Notes under the pieces: generated by a model
What the model was told of the DNA's origin: nothing
The model's database searches: none
What the model saw: only the letters and a program-made list of their open reading frames with translations
Part shown: positions 28,876 through 37,414 of the stretch, in pieces
How the letters are laid out: each line of letters opens with the position of its first letter
Position numbering within the stretch: position 1 is the stretch's first letter
Made by a program: the position numbers and the translations under genes
Origin: Pandoraea terrigena
Lineage (GTDB): Bacteria > Pseudomonadota > Gammaproteobacteria > Burkholderiales > Burkholderiaceae
Reading direction: 5' to 3'
Assembly: GCF_902459705.1 (NCBI RefSeq)
Contig: NZ_CABPRU010000003.1
Span: 1 to 64,000, forward strand
DNA: 64,000 bases

Positions 28876-29961
28876 ATGGGAACAATCTCAGTACGGGAAC
28901 GAAAGGACAAAAGTATAGGGTATACGGCACAGATCCGCCTGAAGCGCGGCGGACGGGCGGCCTACACCGAGGCGAAGACGTTTGACCGCAGGCAGGCTGC
29001 AGCGGCGTGGATCGTCAAGAGGGAGAAGGAACTGGCGCGTCCGGGGGCAATGGAAGCCGCCGCTCAAGCCGACCCGCTTTTCAGCGAAGTGATTGAAAAG
29101 TATGTTCGCGAATCGATTAGGGAAATCGGGCGGACGAAGGCTCAAGTCTTGAATGCCGTCGCACGAGCGCCCATCGGCGAAAAGCGTTGCAGCGAGCTGG
29201 GAAGCACCGACTACGTTGAGTTTGCCAAAAGCCTCGGCGTCCTCCCACAAACCGCGAGCAACTATATGTCCCACATGGGGGCAGTCGTGAACGTCGCGCG
29301 CCCAGCGTGGGGTTATCCATTGTCTGAGCAAGCTTTGAAGGATGCGCGACGAGTCCTATCCCATCTCGGTCATACGGCCAAGTCGGCCAAGAGAGAAAGA
29401 CGCGCAAGCTTTGCTGAGCTGGATCTGCTACTTGAGCATTTCGTTGGTATCCGCAAACGGCATCCGAATAGCGCACCGATGCAGTACATAGTCCCGTTCG
29501 CGATCTTCTCGACTCGGCGCCAAGAGGAGATCATTACGATCAAGTGGTCGAACTTGGACAAGGAGGGATCGCGGATATTGGTTCGGGACATGAAACACCC
29601 GGGCCAGAAAAGCGGCAATGACGTTTGGTGCGACCTACCCCCAGAAGCCATGCGCATTCTGTCGGCGATACCACGGCGCGAAGGGGAAGACCGAATTTTC
29701 CCCCAGACCACCGATGCCGTCGGCGCTGCGTTCACGCGCGCATGCCGGTTTCTCCGAATTGAGGACTTCCGATTTCACGACCTGCGCCATGAAGGCACTA
29801 GTTGGCTGTTCGAGCAAGGTCTGTCGATACCTCGCGTGGCAGCCGTAACCGGCCACCGGAGCTGGACAAGCCTAAAGAGGTACACGCATATCCGGCAGAC
29901 GGGCAATCGATTCGCCGACTGGCCATGGCTTGCGAGACTAGCCCCGGCGGCGGGCACTTGA
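28876..29961 (+). CDS. dusA-type tyrosine integrase
   Basis: A 361-residue site-specific recombinase. The N-terminal arm domain (MGTISVRERKDKSIGYTAQI), core-binding domain and catalytic domain are complete: Arg (FSTRRQEEII), HDLRHEG box, TGHRSW and the Tyr (LKRYTHI). Integrases of this type are known to insert elements in dusA, which matches the flanking repeats. It reads away from dusA into the element. No excisionase is recognised next to it. Confidence 0.92.
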   Translation: MGTISVRERKDKSIGYTAQIRLKRGGRAAYTEAKTFDRRQAAAAWIVKREKELARPGAMEAAAQADPLFSEVIEKYVRESIREIGRTKAQVLNAVARAPIGEKRCSELGSTDYVEFAKSLGVLPQTASNYMSHMGAVVNVARPAWGYPLSEQALKDARRVLSHLGHTAKSAKRERRASFAELDLLLEHFVGIRKRHPNSAPMQYIVPFAIFSTRRQEEIITIKWSNLDKEGSRILVRDMKHPGQKSGNDVWCDLPPEAMRILSAIPRREGEDRIFPQTTDAVGAAFTRACRFLRIEDFRFHDLRHEGTSWLFEQGLSIPRVAAVTGHRSWTSLKRYTHIRQTGNRFADWPWLARLAPAAGT

Positions 29962-30710
29962 ATCGGTAGGCACCGGAGCATGACTACGCACAGCGCCGAC
30001 ATCTGACTCGATAGGCTATTAACCTTGGCTAGCCGTGGCTGGGAGGCTTATCTGGCAAGGGATTGCGGGTGGGGCGTTTACTATTTTGGGGCATTACGCG
30101 AAGAGGGTAAGTCGTTGATTTTTATAGTGGGGGATTTGGCGGGATAGTAGGAGTGGCGGCGGGGACTAGGGTCGAGAAAACGGCTCTGGAACGGCAGTTT
30201 CCACCCCTGGACAGTCGCTCACCTAAGCTTTGACTCTGTCCGTAACTACTGCGGAAACAGTCGTAGATTGGTAGAGCGATAAACGCCTTCTGCCGATTAG
30301 CTATACAGCCTAGTAGAGCTGATCCCCGCTACTCTCGAATAGAAACCGCTTAATGCCTCGACTGTCGTATTGAGGAATGCAGGGTCAACCGGGTGTTCCA
30401 TAGTGTCAATTACGCGCGGGACGTAGTGGATGAAGGCTCGACAATTCGCCCTTAATTTGAGCCGCGCCAGCGCACGAATTTATGCTATAAAATTCACTCG
30501 AAGTGCCGCGGACAATAGCTACATTTCATCCGGGAAGCTGAAAAATTGGACAGCGAACAGACGGACTATAGGCCCGGCAACGATTGCACGGCAATTCGAA
30601 AGCGTGATCGAGCGAAAGCGAATCGTAGGCTCACCAACAAACGCAATGTCTCGTCGGAAGCGGGTGAAAGGGGATGCTAGACTTCGGCAGCAGATCAGAA
30701 CGAGGAATTC
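29962..30710. other. Intergenic region inside the dusA element
   Basis: About 750 bases with no supported gene. The stretch around 30050-30170 is G-rich on the plus strand. A plus-strand frame at 30430-30897 overlaps the next gene and has no ribosome site or recognisable motif, so I do not call it. Confidence 0.45.
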
Positions 30711-31259
30711 ATGCCTCAATGTCCACCACAACCAAGTGATATTCCTGCGTGGGTGCAAGCTGTTGGCTCCATTCTCGCGATCCTCATTTCGGTTGGCATT
30801 GCCACATGGCAAGCCCGTAAAGCGCAATCGCAAACCCTGTTTGGCATCGAACAGCAACGTCGCGCAGATCATCTGCGAAGCGCAACGACACTCATAGAAA
30901 TCGCAAAGGCCGCGTCAAACGTGCAGAGGCACGTAGGGAGCAAGTTCTTGTCTCGGGCGGCCATATCTAAGGCGGCATTAGATCGACTTCCCTTCGACAT
31001 GCCCGAGGTTCTGGCGCTTGAACGGGCACTCAACAAGATCGAGATTCACCTGCTTCCTGCCGAGCTGGTCACGCTCGCGCTAATCGTTGCTGCGACCTTC
31101 CGCCAGTTCCGCATCAAAGTCGAGATGGCACTCGATACCCATAGTCAAATGGATGCGGCAGCGTTCGACGACTTCTTCAATGTGATCATGCAGATACAAG
31201 AGTCGATGCGGATAACTGTTACCGATCTCGAAAACCAATTAGCAACATTGCGTCAATAA
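30711..31259 (+). CDS. Membrane-anchored hypothetical protein of the element
   Basis: A 182-residue protein. Residues about 12-32 (WVQAVGSILAILISVGIAT) form a single N-terminal membrane helix; the remainder is helical and predicted to face the cytoplasm. GAGGAA precedes the ATG. It ends 30 bases before the DUF4238/SEC-C gene on the same strand, so the two are probably one operon. The pattern of one helix then a helical soluble part is common for putative phage-defence accessory proteins, but no family was recognised. Confidence 0.65.
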   Translation: MPQCPPQPSDIPAWVQAVGSILAILISVGIATWQARKAQSQTLFGIEQQRRADHLRSATTLIEIAKAASNVQRHVGSKFLSRAAISKAALDRLPFDMPEVLALERALNKIEIHLLPAELVTLALIVAATFRQFRIKVEMALDTHSQMDAAAFDDFFNVIMQIQESMRITVTDLENQLATLRQ

Positions 31260-31289
31260 GGTGAGTCGCCCTCGGCTTCAGGCGTAGAC

Positions 31290-33683
31290 ATGAACGAACA
31301 AATATCGCGCAAGAATCACTACGTCCCGCAATGGTATCAACGAGGATTTCTCAAAGCGCCGCAGTCACGGCTGCACGTCCTCGATCTCGCGCCACAGGAC
31401 ACGATTTTACCGAGCGGGAAGATCATACCCAGCTCACCGCTCAGCGAGTGCTCACCGAAATACGCGTTCGTAGAACTTGATCTCTACACGACCCGCTTCG
31501 GAGACGTTCTTAACGACGAGGTTGAGCGGCTTCTCTTCGGGCCGGTCGACAAAAGCGGGGCAGAGGCCGTTCGTGCGCTGATCGAAAACAAGTCAAAACG
31601 GATACATGATTATTTTACGGCTCTGTTCGATTTTCTCGACACACAGAAGCTGAGAACCCCAAAGGGGCTTGATTTCCTTCTCGGCCGCTACGGTCAGATC
31701 GGGCAAACTGCGTTGATGGTCGAGATGCAACGCGTGCGCGCCATGCATTGCACAATCTGGACCGAAGGCGTTCGCGAAATTGTCTCTGCAAAGAACTCAC
31801 ATGTGAAATTCATCGTCTCGGACCATCCGGTCACGATTTATCACCGCGAGTTCTCACCTAATCACAGCACTTGTAACTATCCCAATGACCCCGGTATCGA
31901 GTTGGTCGGCTCGCAGACTATCTACCCGCTCGATGGCGAACACTGCTTGATCCTTACCCACACCGAGTACGCGAAGTCTCCATCATCCGTAGATGTTCTC
32001 GCGAAGCGCACGCATGCTCGCTACCGAGGTCACAGTTATGTCCGGACGGACGCCTTCATCCGTACCCGCGATATGTCGTCCGCCGAGGTTATCGCGATCA
32101 ACCACATCCTTAAGTCGCGCGCCAGAAAATACGTTGCTGCGGCGCAGGTTGATTGGCTATATCCCGAGCAATCCAACTCGCTAAGCTGGCGCGAAATAGA
32201 GCAGATCCTGTTGCCTCGGGACGACCTTTGGAGGTTTGGTGGCGAGATGGTCATGAAATTCAGCGACGGGACCTACCACTTTCAAGACGCTTTTGGTCGA
32301 ACGTCGAAGGCTCACGAATATCTTGCGAAGACACAGCCGGAAAGCGAACCGACCGCAGACGATCGCTGCCCTTGCGGGAGCGCACAGCGATACGCGGACT
32401 GCTGCCAACCGTTACCCGCGCAAGAGCGGCCGACCTGGACAAGCTGCGGGATACGTGAGCGTAACATCGCTCTATGCAATGCGGTTTCGGACATTCTGGG
32501 TCTCAACAAGGGAAATGACTGGAACGACGTCCGTCGCGAACTCAACGACGAGCACGTGGCTCGTATTCACGAGTTTTATGAGTTCTTGTGGCCGACGGAC
32601 ACGTTGTTGTGCGAGTTGCTTCCGCGCCCGAAGGCGAATGTCTCTCGGGCAGTTCTTCTGGGACCTATAGATGTCCGCTCGCTTCCGTTGCTGATCACGC
32701 CTTTGCTCGAATATTTTGATGAGCTAGTCGTGCCACATCCATTCCCCAATGCGGCTGGGCTACGACCAGAAAGCAGTCCGACAAAGTCCCCGACGCTTTA
32801 TAGAGATCAGACACTAAGGAATGTGCTGATGCTCCTTGAGCTAGAGGGCTTTATACGGTCCGGAAGACTCCACCTCATCCCGGACCCGATGGACGTCGAC
32901 GAGTTCTACCGCGCTGAGATTCTTGAGTTGGAAAAGGACCAGATGCGAGGCGTGGCACTGAGTGATCGCGACAAACGCTATACAGAAGCATTGGCTAAAG
33001 ACGATCATAAGCGATGGGTGCTCCGCGCTCACGCGGACGACCTCCTTGCGTTCGTGAAAAGTAACACACCTAATCTTGCTCACGAGGTCGCCGAAAAGGT
33101 TGCCGCCCATCTGAAACAGGAAATCGAAGAAGATCCATTGATTCTCCTTCAACCAATGCCGAAGGGATCGGATAATGGCCAACTGATGCTGCTCAAGAAT
33201 TTTGGCATCGATTCTGGACTGTTCATCGCATCGATGACAGGCTCTGTCCCCTACTGTCATCTCGACGCGATCTGGGAAAAACTACATGCGGCAAACGACA
33301 AGCAGCCACAGAGTGCGGACGCCCTCGCAGAACGCCTCCCGGCGGACGCGCGATCGATAGAGATCGCTGTTCGATTGCCCGGTTCGTACAAACAAGGAGA
33401 GACTATTCCGAACGCAGATAGCGTGAAAGAAGTCATCCGAATATTCATAAAAGCAGCTTCCAGGAACGATCCCGAAGAAATTGCGCATCTAGAAGCCGCT
33501 CTGAAGGCTGTCCGTGCCCAACCGCAGATCGATATTCCATCTAGCATTTTGGCACATCTCGAAGCTTCGGCTCCGGCCGGTGGCTTCATGACTACGAACG
33601 CGACCCGTCTGGTTCACACTTACGGGCTAACAACGCGTATCAATCCGGTACCTTTAGCGTTTCGCTTCGGCTGGACAGATTAA
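31290..33683 (+). CDS. Large DUF4238 protein with SEC-C zinc motif
   Basis: A 797-residue protein. The N-terminal third begins with the DUF4238 signature (KNHYVPQWYQRGFL) and includes the conserved SDHPV segment. Residues about 359-372 are a SEC-C zinc motif (CPCGSAQRYADCC). The last 400 residues are a separate alpha/beta region of unknown type. DUF4238 has no established activity; SEC-C motifs bind zinc and mediate contacts with nucleic acid or protein. It is likely the main effector of a two-gene unit with the membrane protein upstream. Base composition is lower in GC than flanking core genes. Confidence 0.8.
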   Translation: MNEQISRKNHYVPQWYQRGFLKAPQSRLHVLDLAPQDTILPSGKIIPSSPLSECSPKYAFVELDLYTTRFGDVLNDEVERLLFGPVDKSGAEAVRALIENKSKRIHDYFTALFDFLDTQKLRTPKGLDFLLGRYGQIGQTALMVEMQRVRAMHCTIWTEGVREIVSAKNSHVKFIVSDHPVTIYHREFSPNHSTCNYPNDPGIELVGSQTIYPLDGEHCLILTHTEYAKSPSSVDVLAKRTHARYRGHSYVRTDAFIRTRDMSSAEVIAINHILKSRARKYVAAAQVDWLYPEQSNSLSWREIEQILLPRDDLWRFGGEMVMKFSDGTYHFQDAFGRTSKAHEYLAKTQPESEPTADDRCPCGSAQRYADCCQPLPAQERPTWTSCGIRERNIALCNAVSDILGLNKGNDWNDVRRELNDEHVARIHEFYEFLWPTDTLLCELLPRPKANVSRAVLLGPIDVRSLPLLITPLLEYFDELVVPHPFPNAAGLRPESSPTKSPTLYRDQTLRNVLMLLELEGFIRSGRLHLIPDPMDVDEFYRAEILELEKDQMRGVALSDRDKRYTEALAKDDHKRWVLRAHADDLLAFVKSNTPNLAHEVAEKVAAHLKQEIEEDPLILLQPMPKGSDNGQLMLLKNFGIDSGLFIASMTGSVPYCHLDAIWEKLHAANDKQPQSADALAERLPADARSIEIAVRLPGSYKQGETIPNADSVKEVIRIFIKAASRNDPEEIAHLEAALKAVRAQPQIDIPSSILAHLEASAPAGGFMTTNATRLVHTYGLTTRINPVPLAFRFGWTD

Positions 33684-33882
33684 GGATCGGCGATCCGGTA
33701 TGTTGCACAGGCGAGAGGGCTGCCAAGAGATCGCGCTCAGCTAGCTGCCTGCCCGAAAAGGAATGCAACCGTCATCGAGCAGTGCGATCTGCTCCGCCCA
33801 GGCCTTCGCGAGATCATGAACGACAGCAACCCACGATGAGAACCTTAGTGTTCTCCCTGCGATTTAGAACAAGAGTGGAACT

Positions 33883-34755
33883 ATGGCAAAAGTTGTTGTT
33901 GGAAAGAGCCTGAAGGATACCGACGTGTTGTGGCGATATATGTCGCTCGACAAATTCATAGATCTCGTGGAGTCGCACGCTCTTTACTTCGCACCGTTGT
34001 CTACGTATGGCGAAACTGATCCTTTCGAAGGGTACATGCCCAAAGCGGCAACTCAGGCGTTGGCGGATATTTCTAGGAAGTATCGAGACCAACACCTTGA
34101 GGCAATCGAAAAACTTGAGCGCGAACTCTCCGGCAAAGTGCCTCAAGAGATCAGACATCGACTCAAAGCGGACCTCCAGAAGCTTCGAGTTCAGGCAGAA
34201 TCGCACGTTCCGACGATGGGCGCCCTCGCGAAGAATATCTCTGCCTGCACAATGGTCAACTGCTGGTTTAAAGGCGAGCACGAGTCCGAAGGGATGTGGA
34301 ATCTCTATGCGAGAAACGGCGTAGCCGTCAAAACCAGCGTTAGATCGATGCGACACGCATTGAGCAATGACGATGATCAACCCGTTGTCCACGTTGGCTC
34401 CGTCAAGTATGTCGATTTCTCCAATCCAGACCTGAAGCCCGGCGACTGCGTTACCGAAGATGGCCATTTGATGGGCATGATCAAACGCGTCGCATACGAG
34501 CACGAGAAAGAAGTTCGAATGTATGTCGCCCGAATGCGACCTTCAAACTGTCTGGACTTGCTGCAACCGGAGCCAATGCGCGTGTCTGCGGACGTCCAAG
34601 CCATGATTGAGGCGGTCGTCGTATCACCCTTCGCGGGGATAACAATTGAGCGGAGTGTCCGCGCTGTTTGCCGTTGGAGCGGTATTAACGAAGGCATAGT
34701 CTCACGCTCGAATTTGCTCGACAACTGCGAGTATCTATTGGACGCGTACAAGTGA
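33883..34755 (+). CDS. DUF2971-family protein
   Basis: A 290-residue protein. The start LWRYMSLDKFIDLVESHALYF, then PLSTYGETDPFEG, and later CWF..ESEGMWNLYA and HEKEVRMYV match the DUF2971 pattern. The family is uncharacterised and frequent in mobile elements of bacteria. AGAGTGGA precedes the ATG. It follows the DUF4238 gene after about 200 bases and could be a separate unit. No membrane segment. Confidence 0.8.
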   Translation: MAKVVVGKSLKDTDVLWRYMSLDKFIDLVESHALYFAPLSTYGETDPFEGYMPKAATQALADISRKYRDQHLEAIEKLERELSGKVPQEIRHRLKADLQKLRVQAESHVPTMGALAKNISACTMVNCWFKGEHESEGMWNLYARNGVAVKTSVRSMRHALSNDDDQPVVHVGSVKYVDFSNPDLKPGDCVTEDGHLMGMIKRVAYEHEKEVRMYVARMRPSNCLDLLQPEPMRVSADVQAMIEAVVVSPFAGITIERSVRAVCRWSGINEGIVSRSNLLDNCEYLLDAYK

Positions 34756-34787
34756 ACGCATAACAAACAGTCTTCGTCAACTCCTGA

Positions 34788-35057
34788 GTGACGGACGCCG
34801 CACCGAAGCTTAGTGCAGTGAGCGGTAATGACGACGAGTATCGAAAACAAAAGCTCCGGATCGGGGGAGCGATTCGTGGCGCTTTGCTGGCGATCAAGTC
34901 GCTTCGGCAACACGCGCCACACTGTAAACGGGCATCAAGGTGCGCCGTGCTGCTCGCTCTCACGTTTAGTGAAGTGCTGAGCGCCCTGCCCGAAGCCGCC
35001 GCGATACAAGCCATAAGGGAACTCAGGCACGAGGCGAACGCATTCACTGTCTCGTAG
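34788..35057 (+). CDS. Small hypothetical protein (uncertain)
   Basis: An 89-residue frame from a GTG at 34788, starting MTDAAPKLSAVSGND. It contains a basic stretch then a hydrophobic helix (CAVLLALTFSEVLSAL). No clear ribosome site. It is 33 bases after the DUF2971 gene and could be translated, but I am not confident. Confidence 0.35.
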   Translation: MTDAAPKLSAVSGNDDEYRKQKLRIGGAIRGALLAIKSLRQHAPHCKRASRCAVLLALTFSEVLSALPEAAAIQAIRELRHEANAFTVS

Positions 35058-35475
35058 GTTGACCGCGTGCGTGGCGGCGCGTTACACAGTCATCGATGCA
35101 CCGCTTCGACGAACCGTTCCACCTTTTTGATGCTCAGCTCCGACCTCCAATGAAACGAATGACCGGAACGCGTCGAGCTTCAGCCATACGCTATTTTCGG
35201 ACGAGCGTCGCCTCTTGGCCGGTTTCCGACGGGCGCGACGGACGGTTTGCGACCCGTTGCCGTCCTTACAGAGCCGCCATCGAATGACCTCTCCGCAATG
35301 CGGACTAAACCGGTCGATGCGGGGGGAGGCAAACAGCGGCGACAATCAAGAAACCCAGACGCACGCTTGTTTAATTCGCTAATTTTGAGGACGCCATGCT
35401 GCAACAAATGCCCTAAAATGGGCCCTTCATATCGATACCCACGCGCTACTCGAACAAGGCGAGAAAGAGAAAAAT
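35058..35475. other. Intergenic region inside the dusA element
   Basis: About 420 bases upstream of the protease gene. Short frames on both strands lack ribosome sites. It presumably holds the protease promoter. Confidence 0.45.
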
Positions 35476-36156
35476 ATGTTCAGGATGATCGCAAAAAATC
35501 ACGGTGGCGGCTGCGCGATGCTAGCCCGTCAAATCGACGACAAGACGATTGAACTGCTCGGCACTGCGTTTATTTGTCACGATAAGGGATATTTACTCAC
35601 CGCCGCTCACACATTTTCATTGAAGGACAAGTTAGGCTTCGTTCCGCCCGCACCGGTCGATCAGTTCAATTCAAGCCAGTTGAATAACTTCTCGTTTTTA
35701 CCGGTCAGCGTTGCTCAGTTTGACGCTGCGAACGATGTCGCTTTGCTCAAGATTGCCACCGCGGTAGCAGTGGCCGTGCCGCCCAACATTTTCGGCTCCG
35801 ATGACCTAGCGCCCGTGGGGGCTAGCGTTTGCTACCTCGGGTTCCCTCACGCCCACAACGGTCAGCATGCGTTAAAGGTGTCAGGTACGATTCTGGGTTC
35901 GAAAGTGCTCGCCCCTAATGGCACTAAACAGCTCGTTCTTGATTCAATGGCAGAGGCGGGCAACAGCGGCGGCCCGCTGCTTGATCTCGCCAGTAACCGA
36001 ATCATTGGCGTCATCAGTCGGCGCTTTAGTCCGGCGGGCAACGGCGCATCAATACGTATTGGCAATCACGCTTTGGGAACAGAAAGTATGATTTCGTACG
36101 CTACCGCCATCAGCCATGCGCTGGCGTTGCTCACTGCCGAGGGCCTCCATGTTTGA
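35476..36156 (+). CDS. Trypsin-like serine protease
   Basis: A 226-residue S1-type (trypsin-fold) protease with a complete triad: His45 in LLTAAHTF, Asp87 in NDVALLKI and Ser164 in AGNSGGPLLD. There is no signal peptide or PDZ domain, so it is a compact cytoplasmic protease, unlike DegP. GAGAAAG precedes the ATG. Its stop overlaps the next gene by eight bases, coupling it to a small membrane protein. Cytoplasmic trypsin-like proteases in mobile elements often act as activators of effectors; that is inference here. Confidence 0.85.
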   Translation: MFRMIAKNHGGGCAMLARQIDDKTIELLGTAFICHDKGYLLTAAHTFSLKDKLGFVPPAPVDQFNSSQLNNFSFLPVSVAQFDAANDVALLKIATAVAVAVPPNIFGSDDLAPVGASVCYLGFPHAHNGQHALKVSGTILGSKVLAPNGTKQLVLDSMAEAGNSGGPLLDLASNRIIGVISRRFSPAGNGASIRIGNHALGTESMISYATAISHALALLTAEGLHV

Positions 36157-36607
36157 CCTTCAGTACGACGCCAATGCGTTCCGGAAGACCATTGATGAAT
36201 TAGTACCTAGGTATCAACAATCTGCCGTGCTCTCTCTGCTTGAGACTGCCGAAGCTGGCGATAAAGACTTTGACGCGATTGGTCTTGGCCTCACTGGCGA
36301 GAAAACTGACGCCGGTTTCGTTTTCCTTACAGGAACGAGGGCTCAGGAAAATGGCCAAACTATCTGGGGTGCAATCAAGGCAGAGTTATATGACTTCCTC
36401 TGCACAAAATCCAAGAAGTACGCCAACGAGCGAAAGGATGGAGCCACAACAATTAAGCATGCTGTGATAATCATCGCTACAGCAGTGTCAGCGCAATTTC
36501 ACGTCACGGTCGGTGTAATCGCAGGCGCTGTAACGGTCGCACTGATGAGTGCATTGAAAATCACCAGAAATGCGTGGTGCGAGATCAATCAGCCGATCAA
36601 ACAGTGA
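36149..36607 (+). CDS. Small membrane protein coupled to the protease
   Basis: A 152-residue protein starting at ATG 36149, inside the last codons of the protease. Residues about 1-105 are soluble; residues about 110-142 hold two hydrophobic helices (AVIIIATAVSAQF and TVGVIAGAVTVALMSAL). The C-terminal 10 residues are polar. No family is recognised. The overlap and order suggest the protease acts on or with this protein, for example by releasing a membrane-active C-terminal part. Confidence 0.65.
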   Translation: MFDLQYDANAFRKTIDELVPRYQQSAVLSLLETAEAGDKDFDAIGLGLTGEKTDAGFVFLTGTRAQENGQTIWGAIKAELYDFLCTKSKKYANERKDGATTIKHAVIIIATAVSAQFHVTVGVIAGAVTVALMSALKITRNAWCEINQPIKQ

Positions 36608-36647
36608 GTTCATAGTCTCGACATATCCGATTCTCATTTTCCGCCAG

Positions 36648-36735
36648 TGGAAAGCCAATCGAGACTCGAACCCGCACTAGCTTCGCTACTCGACAGCAAT
36701 AGTCATCGGACAGCATGGCCAAATCCTCTCACGCC
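36648..36735 (-). other. Degenerate tRNA-like sequence with long variable arm
   Basis: On the minus strand the sequence ends in TTTCCA and has a T-arm (GCGGG-TTCGAGT-CTCGA), a TAGC-GAA-GCTA variable arm like tRNA-Ser/Leu, and a D-arm-like GGA..TCC. The acceptor strands do not pair and the anticodon loop lacks the U before the anticodon, so it is probably a decayed tRNA or a mimic, not a working gene. Confidence 0.35.
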
Positions 36736-36959
36736 ACCACTTCGTAGTGATTTTGACGCAGGCGGGATGCCGATGGTCCGGCTGAAGCAGTCGTTCGGAT
36801 GGGCTGCGTGACCGTCCGCTCATGGCTGTGGATTCAACCGGTCGCTATTGGGAGGAGCGACGCCCTCTCAGGCCAAGTGATCACTGTAGTGGCAATAGCT
36901 GCCCTCGGCATACCACGCGCTCCGAGAGCAACGCCAAAGTGCCGAGATCTTATTTCGAG

Positions 36960-37149
36960 CTTTACGGACGGGCGGGCGCTTAGGTATCTGCGCCAAGCTA
37001 TCTCCATCGGCTCCTCGCCACTCGGATGTCCCTCCCTTTCAATCAATGCTCTGAGGGCCTCATTGATCAATGCCGTCGTGCATTGAGGCACCTGCGAGCG
37101 CCTTAGCCTTCGCGAGTAGTTCGTCGTCAAGGGTGAGAGATGTGAGCAT
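36960..37149 (-). pseudogene. Frameshifted VapB-type antitoxin remnant
   Basis: From the ATG at 37149, after GGAGG, the frame reads MLTSLTLDDELLAKAKALAG and then hits a stop; a shifted frame continues TALINEALRALIERE and EPMEIAWRR. Together these match a VapB antitoxin of the ribbon-helix-helix DUF2191 type. One frameshift breaks it and no vapC follows on the minus strand. Confidence 0.7.
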
Positions 37150-37231
37150 TCGACACCTCCAAGAACGTGGCACGAGTGACCGTTCGGGGGCTAGCACGGC
37201 CTCGTGGACTCGGGGGAGCAGCAGAACCGCT

Positions 37232-37334
37232 CAAAGAACCCTACGAACAACTCTACATTCATCCACACACGAAAATAAAAAAAGCTATAATCCACAAATA
37301 GTTACAATATTTTTAACCCTCCAAAGAACCCTAC
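37232..37334 (+). promoter_or_regulatory. Direct repeats in the fic promoter region
   Basis: CAAAGAACCCTAC occurs at 37232-37244 and again at 37322-37334, 90 bases apart, each followed by a similar TACATTYATCC stretch. A TATAAT lies between at 37286. The region is very AT-rich compared with the rest and lies between the vapB remnant and fic. Confidence 0.45.
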
Positions 37335-37414
37335 ATTTATCCCTCCAGAAAACTGTACAAACCTGGGCGGATAGGTAAGCTCTTGCGGGGAAAACCAACG
37401 CAAAGAAAGGTCCC

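Noticed and set aside
30430-30897. A 155-codon plus-strand frame in the dusA element
   Set aside because: It overlaps the better supported membrane-protein gene at 30711, lacks a ribosome site and has no recognisable features.
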